Assembly: GCF_001050195.2 (NCBI RefSeq)
Contig: NZ_DF967965.1
Coordinates: 1,296,845-1,360,844, forward strand
From: Anaerolinea thermolimosa
GTDB lineage: Bacteria > Chloroflexota > Anaerolineae > Anaerolineales > Anaerolineaceae
Direction: 5' to 3'
Length of the DNA stretch: 64,000 bases
Part shown: piece by piece, positions 26,551 through 36,242 of the stretch
How positions within the stretch are numbered: position 1 is the stretch's first letter
Layout of the letters: each line of letters begins with the position of its first letter
Translations under genes and position numbers: made by a program
The notes under the pieces: model-generated
The model's database searches: none
Told to the model about the DNA's origin: nothing
Seen by the model: only the letters and a program-made list of their open reading frames with translations

Positions 26551-29077
26551 TATCCATCAATTTCTGGAGGATAGCCAGGGTTTCTTCTTTTCCACCCGAG
26601 CCATTCTCTCCACCTGGCCCTACACAGGATGGACACCCATTCTGGCATGGACAGGAAGTAATTAAATCTATGGCGTCTTTTATGACAAAATGATCTATCT
26701 CGAAGAGTTTTTGAGACAATCCAATCCCCCCGGGCACCTGATCATAAATGACTACAACCGGCTGATTCCCGGCAAGAGGGGATTGTGGGTCTGAACTTGC
26801 GCCAAGGTCTCCAGCATCGCACATGAGAAATAAAGGAGTCAGATGGTGGAAAAGGTAACTCATCCCGGCCAATCCGCTCTTAATGCGGAGATTCGCCTCA
26901 ACCAACCGGTGGCAGTTTTTACAAAGAGTAATCAGGTTGTGTGGTCGGTTTGCTTCCTCAGCTGAAGAAAAGCTCCGAAATGGAATTTTATGATGCACAT
27001 GGTGAGCCTCATTCTTCTCAACCGCGCCGCATATCTGGCAGGTGAAGTGATCCCTCGCGCGAATTTCATTCCTGATTCGGTTCCAACCGGGGCCGTAATC
27101 ATTAGGATCATTGCTCCATAAGCCGGAATTACGTAAGCTATCAACAGTCTCTGTGTTGAGGCTTATCCAATAACCGGTTGTATATAGATAAGAAGGGGGT
27201 AAATTTAAAGCTCCTTCCCCAAGGTTTTCATGGGTATACCATCGAATTTGCTTGAATCCGATTACCTGAGTGGTCACTTTAATCTCTCCATAAAATTTCT
27301 GGCCACCGGTAATGGTTTCGGATTGGATTTCAGAAATTTTCTCGATTTCTGTATGGATCTGAGGCTTGGTGTAATAATCAACCTCTTTTTTCGTGAGCCA
27401 GGCAATATTCTGCTCCAGGTCAAGGGTATTTACCAGATAGGACGAACCATCATGGAGGTACACGGCTCCAGGGTGAACCATCCAAGGTGCGCTTTCACGG
27501 TCTACAATACCAATGGTTTCAACTTTACCATCTAATTCAACCTGTAATTTCACTGAGGTTGGAGAGGAATTTCGCAAAGATACCTGGCTGGCAGGGTATT
27601 GTTCTGAAACCCAAAAATATCTTCCTCCAGAAAGGTGAAGCTTTCCGGAATGGGAGAGAATTTCAAGTATCTCTTTCAATGTTTTGGAATCCAGGTTTCC
27701 AAACCTCTCATTCTCTTTGAAAGGGAGTTCAAACGCTGCGCATTCGAGCTGCTGAAAAAGGATTAATGGGTTGTTGGGATCGATCAGGGCTTGCTCTGGC
27801 GATCGGTTGAAAAGGTAATCCGGATGTCTGGCAAGGAATTGATCGATGGGATCAGAAGAAGCTACCAGCGCTGCGATGGATGGCGCGTCGGTTCTCCCGG
27901 CTCGCCCTGCCTGCTGGCGAAATGAGGCAATCGTTCCCGGGAAACCCACTATAACCGATGCGTCCATAGAGCCAATATCAATTCCGAGCTCTAAGGCATT
28001 GGTCGTAATGACAGTTTGTAGAGTTCCCGAACGGAGGCCTTTTTCGATTTTACGGCGTTCGTTGGGTAAATAACCACTACGGTACCCGGAGATTCGATTT
28101 CTGGTTTGCGGATTGAGATCAGAAATGTATTTTCTAAGAATTTCTACTAACCGGCGGGTCCGAGCAAATACGATGGTTTGAATTTCGCAGGAAAGTAGAT
28201 CGCGTAACAGTCGTTGACTTTCCTGCATGGCACTGGCACGTATTCCAAGAGAAGGGTCGATGACAGGGGGGTTGTAGATGAGAAATAATTTCTCGCCCTG
28301 TGGAGCACCATCATCATCGATCATCGCTACAGGTTGTTCGGCTAAACGGCTGGCATGTTCTGCGGGATTTCCAATGGTGGCTGAAGTGAATATAAATTGG
28401 GGAGAGGAGCCGTAAAATCGGGCAATGCGTTTTAGTCGGCGTAACAGGTTTGCAAGATGAGAACCAAATACGCCCCGGTACGTATGAACCTCGTCAATCA
28501 CTACAAAGCGAAGATCCCGAAACAGAGCCTCCCAGCGTGTATGGTGGGGAAGGATCCCCATGTGGAGCATATCGGGATTGGTAAGTACGATGTTTGCCCT
28601 TGAGCGAATGGCGCTCCGCTGATGGGTTGGGGTATCACCATCGTAGATTGCTGTAGTAATGGAAGACCCCTCTAGCCACTGGACGAGTTTATGATACTGG
28701 TCTTGCGCCAGGGCTTTTGTGGGATAGATATATAATGCACGGCTTTTTCCCTGGTAAAAGCAAGAATTGAGTACCGGTAGATTGAAGCATAATGTCTTTC
28801 CACTGGCTGTGCCTGTGGCAATCACAACTGATTTTCCTGCCAGGACTTCGTCCCAGGCGTGTTTTTGATGGAGATATAAAGCATGAATGCCTTCTCTCTC
28901 CAATACTTGTCTTAACTGGGGGTGTATCTCATCCGGAAGAGGTACATAGATAGCAGGCCTGGGGGGAACGCGTAACACCTTCCAGATGTTTTGTGAGATT
29001 GTCGAATCAGAATTCCATAAACGAAAGACGTGCTCAACAGGTTGCTCTATTGAATGATGTTCTAATGGCTCAGTCAT
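26537..29077 (-). CDS. mrfA: MrfA/YprA-like DEAD/DEAH helicase with inserted HNH nuclease module
   Basis: A superfamily 2 helicase (846 aa). The N-terminal motor has ATGTASGKT (motif I), TNPDMLH, VIDEVHTYRGVFG (motif II) and SATIGN (motif III). The second RecA domain has QQAGRAGRTD (motif VI). The C-terminal DUF1998-like end has PGGIGLSQKLFE and the Cys cluster CPC, GCPSC. Between the beta-rich region and that end, residues about 672-728 form a treble-clef HNH nuclease: CQICG, then HHVHHKIPFR, then NLITLCKNCHRL. MrfA itself (about 750 aa in B. subtilis) has no such module. The likely role is DNA-lesion repair together with the exonuclease encoded next. Confidence 0.88.
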   Translation of the reverse strand: MTEPLEHHSIEQPVEHVFRLWNSDSTISQNIWKVLRVPPRPAIYVPLPDEIHPQLRQVLEREGIHALYLHQKHAWDEVLAGKSVVIATGTASGKTLCFNLPVLNSCFYQGKSRALYIYPTKALAQDQYHKLVQWLEGSSITTAIYDGDTPTHQRSAIRSRANIVLTNPDMLHMGILPHHTRWEALFRDLRFVVIDEVHTYRGVFGSHLANLLRRLKRIARFYGSSPQFIFTSATIGNPAEHASRLAEQPVAMIDDDGAPQGEKLFLIYNPPVIDPSLGIRASAMQESQRLLRDLLSCEIQTIVFARTRRLVEILRKYISDLNPQTRNRISGYRSGYLPNERRKIEKGLRSGTLQTVITTNALELGIDIGSMDASVIVGFPGTIASFRQQAGRAGRTDAPSIAALVASSDPIDQFLARHPDYLFNRSPEQALIDPNNPLILFQQLECAAFELPFKENERFGNLDSKTLKEILEILSHSGKLHLSGGRYFWVSEQYPASQVSLRNSSPTSVKLQVELDGKVETIGIVDRESAPWMVHPGAVYLHDGSSYLVNTLDLEQNIAWLTKKEVDYYTKPQIHTEIEKISEIQSETITGGQKFYGEIKVTTQVIGFKQIRWYTHENLGEGALNLPPSYLYTTGYWISLNTETVDSLRNSGLWSNDPNDYGPGWNRIRNEIRARDHFTCQICGAVEKNEAHHVHHKIPFRSFSSAEEANRPHNLITLCKNCHRLVEANLRIKSGLAGMSYLFHHLTPLFLMCDAGDLGASSDPQSPLAGNQPVVVIYDQVPGGIGLSQKLFEIDHFVIKDAIDLITSCPCQNGCPSCVGPGGENGSGGKEETLAILQKLMDNEDG

Positions 29078-29201
29078 AAGTGTGTTGTACCCGAACTTAG
29101 AACAAATATCAAGGTTTTAAGGATTTTTCCCTGTAAATGAGAGTGTTATACAATTAACTGGATTGATGGAGATGAACCTGAGATTTTGAAGGGACAAACC
29201 A

Positions 29202-29948
29202 ATGATTTTACTCAGAGGAATTTTTATGTTGATTTTGGGGTGGATTACCGGGTTAATGGTCAATTACCTGGCAGATCAACTTCCCTTTTTTCGATCGCTC
29301 CATCAACCCAGATGCTGGCGCTGCAGCGGTTTACAACCCTGGTTGGGGTTCTTCTTTCGGGAAGATTGCCCAATTTGTGGTGCTACCCAGACTGGTCGAT
29401 CTAAAGCGGTACAAATCGTATACCCCTTACTCTTTATTGGAAGCCTCTTCTGGATACCTGACCGCCTTTTACTTCTGGAAGCCCTCTTTATTCTTGCTTA
29501 CTTTGGACTGGTTTTGATCATTGATCTTGAGCATCGTTTGATTCTCAATCCGGTGGTCTACATGGGTGTCCTTTTGGGATTATTTACAGGCTTTCGGTTA
29601 CATGGCCCAGGTAGCACCTTACTGGGAGGGATCGCTGGATTTGTCATGATGTTGATTCTCTACTGGATAGGGGAATTATTTACTCGCTATCTGTCGAAAC
29701 GCAGAGGTGAGCCCATTGAAGAAGTGGCTCTGGGGTTTGGTGATGTCAACCTTAGCGGGGTTCTGGGATTATTTCTGGGGTGGCCGGGAATAACCCTGGG
29801 ACTTTTTGTGGCCATTTTGCTGGGGGGAATTGCCAGCGCACTCTTCCTGATCATTATGACTATTAAACGAGAATACAAAGCGTTCACCGCTTTACCGTAT
29901 GCCCCGTTTCTTCTGTTCGCTACATTATTTCTGTTATTTCGCCCTTAG
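29202..29948 (+). CDS. Prepilin peptidase (A24 family)
   Basis: Membrane aspartic peptidase that cleaves and often N-methylates type IV pilin-like precursors. The two catalytic Asp motifs are visible: LIIDLEHRLI (Asp near residue 108) and GFGDVNLSG (near residue 180). The cytoplasmic loop carries the CWRC and CPIC pairs that bind zinc in family members. It has about seven to eight membrane spans in 248 aa. The start may instead be ATG 29226, which has a better AGAGGA site. No pilin or secretion genes lie nearby. Its end overlaps the convergent pckA by 3 to 4 bases. Confidence 0.9.
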   Translation: MILLRGIFMLILGWITGLMVNYLADQLPFFRSLHQPRCWRCSGLQPWLGFFFREDCPICGATQTGRSKAVQIVYPLLFIGSLFWIPDRLLLLEALFILAYFGLVLIIDLEHRLILNPVVYMGVLLGLFTGFRLHGPGSTLLGGIAGFVMMLILYWIGELFTRYLSKRRGEPIEEVALGFGDVNLSGVLGLFLGWPGITLGLFVAILLGGIASALFLIIMTIKREYKAFTALPYAPFLLFATLFLLFRP

Positions 29949-31567
29949 GTTGGAGTTTTGTTTAAATTATCCGGATGAGGGCCGGCTTTCCACACCTTTT
30001 CATCGACCATATCGGCATATTGGATGAAATTCTTTTCGAATCTACTCAATAAGAGTTGGGCTTGGGTGTGATACTCTTCCGGGTTACTCCATGTCTGGCG
30101 TGGATCGAGGATATCTGCGGGGACACCTTGACAGTGCAGGGGGATTTCAAGGCCAAAGTACGGCTCTTTACGATACTCTTCATGATCAAGAGACCCGTTA
30201 AGAGCCGCTTTGATCATGGCCCGGGTATAGCGAAGGGAAATTCGCTGGCCTACGCCGTAAGCTCCGCCAGTCCACCCGGTATTGACCAACCACACTTTAA
30301 CTGAATGATCCCTGGTTTTCTGTCCTAAAAGATTGGCATATACTGTTGGACTTAAGGGAAGAAATGGCGCACCAAAACAGGCTGAGAACGTTGCTTGTGG
30401 TTCTGCCCCTAACCCTGTCTCTGTACCGGCCAGTTTTGAGGTGTATCCGGAAAGGAAATAATACATCGCCTGTTCATGGGTTAATCTCGCGATGGGTGGA
30501 AGGATGCCAAAAGCATCAGCGGTCAGGAAAAATATATGCCTGGGGTGATTGCCAATTCCGCCAGGCACGTGATTTGGAATAAATGTTATTGGATAGGCTC
30601 CACGTGTGTTTTCTGTGAGATGATCATCATCGAAATCGAGCTCTCGACTGATTGGATCACAGGTGACATTTTCGAGCACTGCACCAAACCGATGGGTGGC
30701 TGACCAGATCAGTGGTTCTAATTCCTCTCTAAGATGAATGGTTTTTGCATAACATCCACCTTCCAGGTTGAAAATCCCATCGTTATACCAGGCATGTTCG
30801 TCGTCACCAATAAGGTAACGCTCAGGGTCTGAGGAAAGAGTGGTTTTTCCTGTTCCCGACAGGCCAAAAAACAGAGCCACATCTCCATCAGAACCCTGAT
30901 TGGCTGAACAATGCATGGGCAGGATCCCCAGTGGAGGATAAAAATAATTTAAAGCGGTGAATACCGCCTTTTTAATTTCCCCGGCATAGGAAGTTCCAGC
31001 GATGATTAAAGTTTTCTTTTCAAAATCCAGGGCTATTAAAATATTCGAGCGCGTTGAATCAAAAGATGGGTGGACTTGAAAATCGGGGCAATGATAAATA
31101 GTCAGTTCGGGTATATGTTGAATTAATTTATCCTGTGGTAAGCGAATAAATAAATTATGAGCAAATAACGCAGCCCAGGCTTTTTCGGTAATTATTCGAA
31201 TGGGAAAACCGTAATCGGGGTGGGCTCCTGCCTGGAGGTCCTGTATATAAACCTCTCTTCCCTGAAGATATGCCCGAATTTTATGGAGAACCAGATTGAA
31301 CTTTTCGGGTTGAAATGGCTGATTGACCTTGCCCCACCAAATATTATCGGTGACATGGTTTTTTACAATAAATTTGTCGTCGGGAGATCGTCCGGTAAAT
31401 TTACCGGTTCGAACTACAATGGCACCGGAACTGGAAAGGACTGCTTCCTGTTTTTGTACAACTTTCTCAATTAAAGCGGATGGTTTAAGATTCCAGTAGA
31501 CTCTACCTAAATTGTACAAACCGTGATGCTCAAGAGGGTATTTTCCAGGCATCCCGTCTATTTGCAT
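29945..31567 (-). CDS. pckA: Phosphoenolpyruvate carboxykinase (ATP)
   Basis: Interconverts oxaloacetate plus ATP with PEP, CO2 and ADP in gluconeogenesis or in CO2-fixing fermentation. At 540 aa it has the length of the ATP-type enzyme. RTGKFTGRSPDDKF, the kinase-1a loop GLSGTGKTTLS (about residues 235-245), IGDDEHAW and a C-terminal NTGWTGGAYG are diagnostic. There is an AAGGAG site before the ATG at 31567. It ends against the convergent prepilin peptidase gene. Confidence 0.96.
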   Translation of the reverse strand: MQIDGMPGKYPLEHHGLYNLGRVYWNLKPSALIEKVVQKQEAVLSSSGAIVVRTGKFTGRSPDDKFIVKNHVTDNIWWGKVNQPFQPEKFNLVLHKIRAYLQGREVYIQDLQAGAHPDYGFPIRIITEKAWAALFAHNLFIRLPQDKLIQHIPELTIYHCPDFQVHPSFDSTRSNILIALDFEKKTLIIAGTSYAGEIKKAVFTALNYFYPPLGILPMHCSANQGSDGDVALFFGLSGTGKTTLSSDPERYLIGDDEHAWYNDGIFNLEGGCYAKTIHLREELEPLIWSATHRFGAVLENVTCDPISRELDFDDDHLTENTRGAYPITFIPNHVPGGIGNHPRHIFFLTADAFGILPPIARLTHEQAMYYFLSGYTSKLAGTETGLGAEPQATFSACFGAPFLPLSPTVYANLLGQKTRDHSVKVWLVNTGWTGGAYGVGQRISLRYTRAMIKAALNGSLDHEEYRKEPYFGLEIPLHCQGVPADILDPRQTWSNPEEYHTQAQLLLSRFEKNFIQYADMVDEKVWKAGPHPDNLNKTPT

Positions 31568-31588
31568 GCAATGCTCCTTGTATCGCTT

Positions 31589-34060
31589 TTATTTTGGGTG
31601 AAACTGGTTGAACCAGAACCATAATACATCTGCCGCTGGTTTCCCGTTTATGGATACAGATTGATCGGCTATTCCTACCGGTGGATAAAAGCCTGCCGAG
31701 AAAACACCCGCAAGCCAATCGTTACGGCTGATTACGTGAAGTATGGCATTGTAAATCACAGCCTGGGTACGAATATCCGTCTCTACAGAAGGAATCTCCA
31801 GCCCTCCCTGGTAAAATACTGTAGCCGGAAGGCAGGTATCGGCAGATCGAACACAACCGCTTGCGGCTCCCCGAACAGAGGGGTAAGCAATACCAAGAAT
31901 CATTGGCTTGTCAAACCGATCCCGCAGGCTACGCAAATCCGTTTCGAGGAGGCGTTCGACATTCGAAGCGATTTCTGCCTCTTCAGGAGGGTCCTGGTTA
32001 CTCAAAGGTGCATCGAGAAGTACGTAGAGTTGATCGACCTCGTTGAGAAAAGCTGGAATGGTTTTAAACCCTTCGGGATATGGCATGAACCAACCGATTT
32101 GACCTTTATAACGCTCTCTTATCTTTGCGATCAAATTTTGCCAGCGCAGGTCTGCATCTCCGGGGGCATTCGAACCTTTTCCGTCTGGCAGGACTCCATT
32201 CGGAAAAGCAGGTAAGATGTTTGACTCACCAATGATTAAAATATCGACATGGTTTCGCTGAGCCAGATCTGCGTGGTGAAGGAGAAAGGCTTCATAACGG
32301 TCAAACCAGGTCTGCCACCAATTGCTATCCCGAGGGGCCTCGTTCCACCATAAAAGCGCGGGTTTATCCAGGGAGGTAGTTGGATGAATTGCTACCTCTA
32401 ACCCTTTCTGTTTGGCCAAATTGATCTGCTCGGAAATATCATACCATGAGGCATCGACTCCTGCGATCTGTTGGAGCATGGGGGGCACATTCCCGCTGTA
32501 ATGCCAGGTGGGTGAAAGGATAACCCGCCTGGCGTTTATTTTTGATATGCCTTCAAAGGTTTGCGAAAAATATGGTTGCCACGAAGGATGGTAATCTGGG
32601 CTCAATTCTACGGCGGTCATAAATGTTTCTGGCTTCGGGGGAATACTTCCTCCCGGTACAGTGACTGGGTCTACCGCACCAGCCATCCAATTCCACTCGG
32701 TCACTTTGATTTCAAATACCTGTGAATCGGGTTGAGGAATAAAGGTTCGACTAAGCCCTTCTGTTCCTTTCGTTTGAAGATCATCGGCGATCCCGCATTG
32801 TTCGTTCCTGCAAATTCGATAGGAAGTTTCACCAATCATGTCCAGCGGACTATAAAGGATGTATAGCCAGCGATTGTTACCCAGAGGCCACATGGGAATG
32901 GGTTCAGTCCACCCGTATGGATTAAATTGAATGGAAATAGTCTCGCCGGGTGGCGTAGAGCCCGGGACTTCAACCCGAAAAGTAACAGAGCCTTTTCCTG
33001 GAGAAGACCAGCTGAAGATCTGGTCCTCAATGGTGACGGGAGTGGATGGAACGATCAGCTGACGAGTTACCCACTGCCCTGATCCATCTCTCTCTGCGTT
33101 CCAAAAGCCATCTCCAATGGTGTACTTATAGCGAAGATCAAGACCTACAGGCAAGCGTAATTTAATTTCGTACTTACCATCTTCTCGCAGTTTGAGAAGT
33201 GGCGCGCGAGACGCCAGAACATTCATTCCGCCACGAAGATTGGCGTAGGTGTTTCCCAGCGAATAAATATTACCTACCAATCGAATGGGTAAACCCAATA
33301 AACTATCCTTTGGGGGGGTTGCGATAAATGTAACTTCTGAAAGTGGGGTCGAAGCAATGCGAATATCAGCCGGTGTGGCTGAGTTCTCTGCCACTTCAGC
33401 TTCTTGCTGGAATACCGGATAACTGCCATCCAGGCTATAAACGACCAGGTTGTGAATGCCGGGTGGAAGATGGTCTATGGTAAAAGTTCCATCGGATGCC
33501 GAAATGGTCTCCTGTCCGCAGACAGTAACCAGGCTGGGAGAAACCGGCGCTCCAGTCCCTTGATCTAAAATTCTGCCAATAATACGACCATACGGTCCTT
33601 CATAGGGCAGGTTACTCCAGGCGGTAATGGTATCATGAATGACTGCCGGAGCGGATGCCAGCACCATACGGTATCGAACCTGTTTTCCAAGGCTGTTGTA
33701 CTCATAAACAGGAATGTTCCCATCTCGAACATATCGATATTTAATAACCGAGCCCGCACTCACTGTTAACTTTAATGAATAGGTATCAGCGCTTTGAACA
33801 TTCATTTTCGTCCGGGTAGGATTGAAAGCAAGTCCGGTAACTTCATCCAGTACTTCCAGTGCTACCGATTGCCCGGTTTCTACGGGTGAGGGAAGCTTGA
33901 CAATGAACTCCAACTCGACAAGCTTTGAGGTATTGGCAGGGATTTGATTTTCGGAGGGTGGAGGAGCCACCTGTGGAATATCTACCCACGTGCATGCATT
34001 GACAAGGAAAGGAAACACCACAAAGAGGGTGAAAAGTAAAGTTCTTCTTTTCTTTATCAT
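31589..34060 (-). CDS. Large surface lipoprotein with beta domains and a TIM-barrel-like end
   Basis: An 823-aa lipoprotein: the signal peptide ends in the lipobox FLVNAC, so Cys23 is the likely lipid anchor. Next come an Ig/starch-binding-like beta domain (about 45-150), a carboxypeptidase-regulatory-like repeat (about 160-235: GRIIGRILDQGTGAPVSPSLV), two further CBM20-like beta segments (to about 500) and a C-terminal TIM-barrel-like region (about 520-823: ARRVILSPTWHYSG, DILIIGESN, GWFMPYPEG) that resembles the glycoside-hydrolase 113-like barrel group. The end, INGKPAADVLWFWF, is like other barrel enzymes of this kind. The substrate is unknown; carbohydrate binding is inferred. Confidence 0.72.
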   Translation of the reverse strand: MIKKRRTLLFTLFVVFPFLVNACTWVDIPQVAPPPSENQIPANTSKLVELEFIVKLPSPVETGQSVALEVLDEVTGLAFNPTRTKMNVQSADTYSLKLTVSAGSVIKYRYVRDGNIPVYEYNSLGKQVRYRMVLASAPAVIHDTITAWSNLPYEGPYGRIIGRILDQGTGAPVSPSLVTVCGQETISASDGTFTIDHLPPGIHNLVVYSLDGSYPVFQQEAEVAENSATPADIRIASTPLSEVTFIATPPKDSLLGLPIRLVGNIYSLGNTYANLRGGMNVLASRAPLLKLREDGKYEIKLRLPVGLDLRYKYTIGDGFWNAERDGSGQWVTRQLIVPSTPVTIEDQIFSWSSPGKGSVTFRVEVPGSTPPGETISIQFNPYGWTEPIPMWPLGNNRWLYILYSPLDMIGETSYRICRNEQCGIADDLQTKGTEGLSRTFIPQPDSQVFEIKVTEWNWMAGAVDPVTVPGGSIPPKPETFMTAVELSPDYHPSWQPYFSQTFEGISKINARRVILSPTWHYSGNVPPMLQQIAGVDASWYDISEQINLAKQKGLEVAIHPTTSLDKPALLWWNEAPRDSNWWQTWFDRYEAFLLHHADLAQRNHVDILIIGESNILPAFPNGVLPDGKGSNAPGDADLRWQNLIAKIRERYKGQIGWFMPYPEGFKTIPAFLNEVDQLYVLLDAPLSNQDPPEEAEIASNVERLLETDLRSLRDRFDKPMILGIAYPSVRGAASGCVRSADTCLPATVFYQGGLEIPSVETDIRTQAVIYNAILHVISRNDWLAGVFSAGFYPPVGIADQSVSINGKPAADVLWFWFNQFHPK

Positions 34061-34087
34061 GGTGCTCCTGTGTTTAGTAGGGATGAG

Positions 34088-34525
34088 TTAAGTGGGTTGG
34101 GCTCCAAACTCGTTTTCGATTTCAGTCTGATGATCAGCCAGACTGCCCAGCACTCCGTTGACGAATCGGGGTGTGCTATCAGAACCGAAAATTTTGGCGA
34201 GCTCTACAGCTTCGTTAATGGCAACTTTAACAGGTGTGCATTTTTCTACAGCAAATTCCCAAAGGGCCATCCTGAGAATATTGCGGTCAATCACAGCTAC
34301 CTGATCCAGCGGCCATTCAGGTGCATGCTGGGCGATCAGATGGTCGAGTTTTGATGCAATGGGTAATACACCGAAAACAATTTTTCGGCAAAAATCTGAA
34401 AGCTTATCATCCAATGGTTCATCCATCAACCGCTGGTTTAAAGCCTCCAGGGGCGGATGGCCTGTTAGATCAACTTCGTAAAGAACCTGCAAGGCCACAC
34501 TTCGGGCCTTGGTGCGTAATTTCAT
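34088..34525 (-). CDS. nusB: Transcription antitermination protein NusB
   Basis: A small all-helical RNA-binding protein (145 aa) that joins the rRNA antitermination complex with NusE. Family marks are the start RTKARSVALQVLYEVDLTG and the C-terminal PVKVAINEAVELAKIFGSDSTPRFVNGVLG. It lies 3 bases after the Asp23 gene, a common neighbour in Gram-positives and Chloroflexota. Confidence 0.95.
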   Translation of the reverse strand: MKLRTKARSVALQVLYEVDLTGHPPLEALNQRLMDEPLDDKLSDFCRKIVFGVLPIASKLDHLIAQHAPEWPLDQVAVIDRNILRMALWEFAVEKCTPVKVAINEAVELAKIFGSDSTPRFVNGVLGSLADHQTEIENEFGAQPT

Positions 34526-34528
34526 GGG

Positions 34529-34888
34529 TCAATTCTCAGGTATGTTGTATTCGATATCTTCAACGTGGATATTAACTTTACCTACTTCCATGCCCACCAT
34601 TTCGGAGATGGCACGGGAGACCTTAGCCTGTATCGCTCGCCCCACCTCACGGACATTCACATCTTTTTTCATGATGACGTAAATATCAGCGTATACCACG
34701 CCGTTGTCCACAGTTATTCGCACTCCTTCATTGGGGTTCCGGGAAAAAATCCGGTTTACGTCTGCAGGAGGGGTTGCCAGACGATGTACGCCGGGCACGC
34801 TGAGTGCGCTCAATCGAGCGATGGACAGCAAGACTTCTGGCGCGATGGTTGTTTTCCCTGGAGGTTGTTTATTCGTATTCATATCCAC
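34529..34888 (-). CDS. Asp23/Gls24 family envelope stress protein
   Basis: A 119-aa protein with the Asp23 pattern: TTIAPEVLLSIARLSALSVPGV, then VYADIYVIMKKDVNVREVGRAIQAKV and a C-terminal VGKVNIHVEDIEY. Members are cytoplasmic or membrane-peripheral and take part in envelope homeostasis. The start is GTG 34888 (AAGGA spaced 5 bases) or ATG 34882. It lies directly upstream of nusB. Confidence 0.9.
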   Translation of the reverse strand: MDMNTNKQPPGKTTIAPEVLLSIARLSALSVPGVHRLATPPADVNRIFSRNPNEGVRITVDNGVVYADIYVIMKKDVNVREVGRAIQAKVSRAISEMVGMEVGKVNIHVEDIEYNIPEN

Positions 34889-34912
34889 GTAATTCCTTAG
34901 GTATATTCTAAC

Positions 34913-36217
34913 TCATTCTGGGCCAGAAGGGGAGCAATCGGTGCTTTGATGAAACACGAGAGTAGTCGTGGCATGAGGTAAGATCCCAATTTTTGGGGAG
35001 AAAGGATAGCTTTTAAGCACATTTTGGAATGCAATCTGAATATTCGGCGCAGATTGTAAGAGAAGACGTTGCACGCGTTTTTCATCGATGTTCGACACCA
35101 GAATGATGTTGAATTTTTCCAATAAACGGGCAACCTGATATGCCTTATGGGGACCTACCTGAAAGCCCAGCGTTTGAAAATGAGAGTAAATTTCATGGAT
35201 GGATTGCTTCCCTTCCATAAACTGCTCATACGCTGTACTGCCAATTCCTTCAGAACATTCGGCTAAAAGAACAATTGTGCCGCCAGGTTTACAAAACATA
35301 GAAGCATGGGTGATGGCTTTTTGGGCCTGATAAAAGTTAATGTCCTTAGGATATCCCCCGGCAGAGGCGATTACCAGATCAAAGAGTTCAGGGCAATCGA
35401 CCCCCCATAAAGCTCTGGAGGCGGTAATCCCTTCACGAATGATTGCTTCAGGGTGACCGGCAAAAACCCTTACGATCTTTTTATCGTGGTTTAAAATGGC
35501 ATTGACTGCCAGATGCACCCCGATTCTGGACCCAATTTCTTCGATATCCTGTCGCAGTGGATTTTTCTCAAATTTGCCGATCCACGCATCAGGGTGGGTT
35601 AATAGAGCGTGGTTGGCATTGATGGTGGGCCAACCGGCAAGGCCAATCGCTGCTGTTTTATATCCTCCAGAGAACCCGGCGAAGTGATGAGGCTCAATGT
35701 CGCCAACCACTATCTTGAGGTCAGCCTGATAGAACTGCCGATTAACCCAGACAGGGGTTCCCCGGCTGGTTGTTCCAAGATAGATCAGATTCTCTTTATC
35801 TTCGATATTATGAGAAAAGACTGGATACTGCTCTACAATGGATAAAGGAAGAATGGAAAAAAATTCTTCCGTTGTCATTGGTAAATGTGAACCGGTGGCA
35901 ACCCAGATCGAAATCTGTTGCCGGGGAATACCTATGGAGCGCAGCTGTTCCAGCAATGGAGGAAGCAGTAAATGGTTGGGGACTGGTCTGGTTTTGTCAT
36001 TAATGGCAATGGCTACTTTTTGATTTTGAAAAACAGAGGCCCAAAAATTATTTTTTTCGGGAGATAAACTGAGAGGGGCTTGTAATGCCTGTTTTACCAA
36101 TTCCAAAGGATCGGAGGCTGGTTCGAGCGCCGGAGGAGCGATCCACTTCTGAGGGTAATCCTCAGAAATATCGAGTTGTTGAAATGATTTACCAAAAGGT
36201 AATGAATATAGAGCCAT
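34913..36217 (-). CDS. larA: LarA-family nickel-pincer racemase/epimerase
   Basis: Homologue of lactate racemase LarA (434 aa), an enzyme using the nickel-pincer nucleotide cofactor to epimerise 2-hydroxy acids. The active-site pattern is intact: DKTRP at 74-78, His111, His177, Lys187 (GFSGGYKTA) and His203. These have the same spacing as His108, His174, Lys184 and His200 in Lactobacillus LarA. The cofactor enzymes LarB, LarC and LarE are not in this window. The true substrate may be another 2-hydroxy acid, because the family is broad. Confidence 0.88.
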   Translation of the reverse strand: MALYSLPFGKSFQQLDISEDYPQKWIAPPALEPASDPLELVKQALQAPLSLSPEKNNFWASVFQNQKVAIAINDKTRPVPNHLLLPPLLEQLRSIGIPRQQISIWVATGSHLPMTTEEFFSILPLSIVEQYPVFSHNIEDKENLIYLGTTSRGTPVWVNRQFYQADLKIVVGDIEPHHFAGFSGGYKTAAIGLAGWPTINANHALLTHPDAWIGKFEKNPLRQDIEEIGSRIGVHLAVNAILNHDKKIVRVFAGHPEAIIREGITASRALWGVDCPELFDLVIASAGGYPKDINFYQAQKAITHASMFCKPGGTIVLLAECSEGIGSTAYEQFMEGKQSIHEIYSHFQTLGFQVGPHKAYQVARLLEKFNIILVSNIDEKRVQRLLLQSAPNIQIAFQNVLKSYPFSPKIGILPHATTTLVFHQSTDCSPSGPE

Positions 36218-36242
36218 GGGTTTATTTTACCGCAGGGAATGG

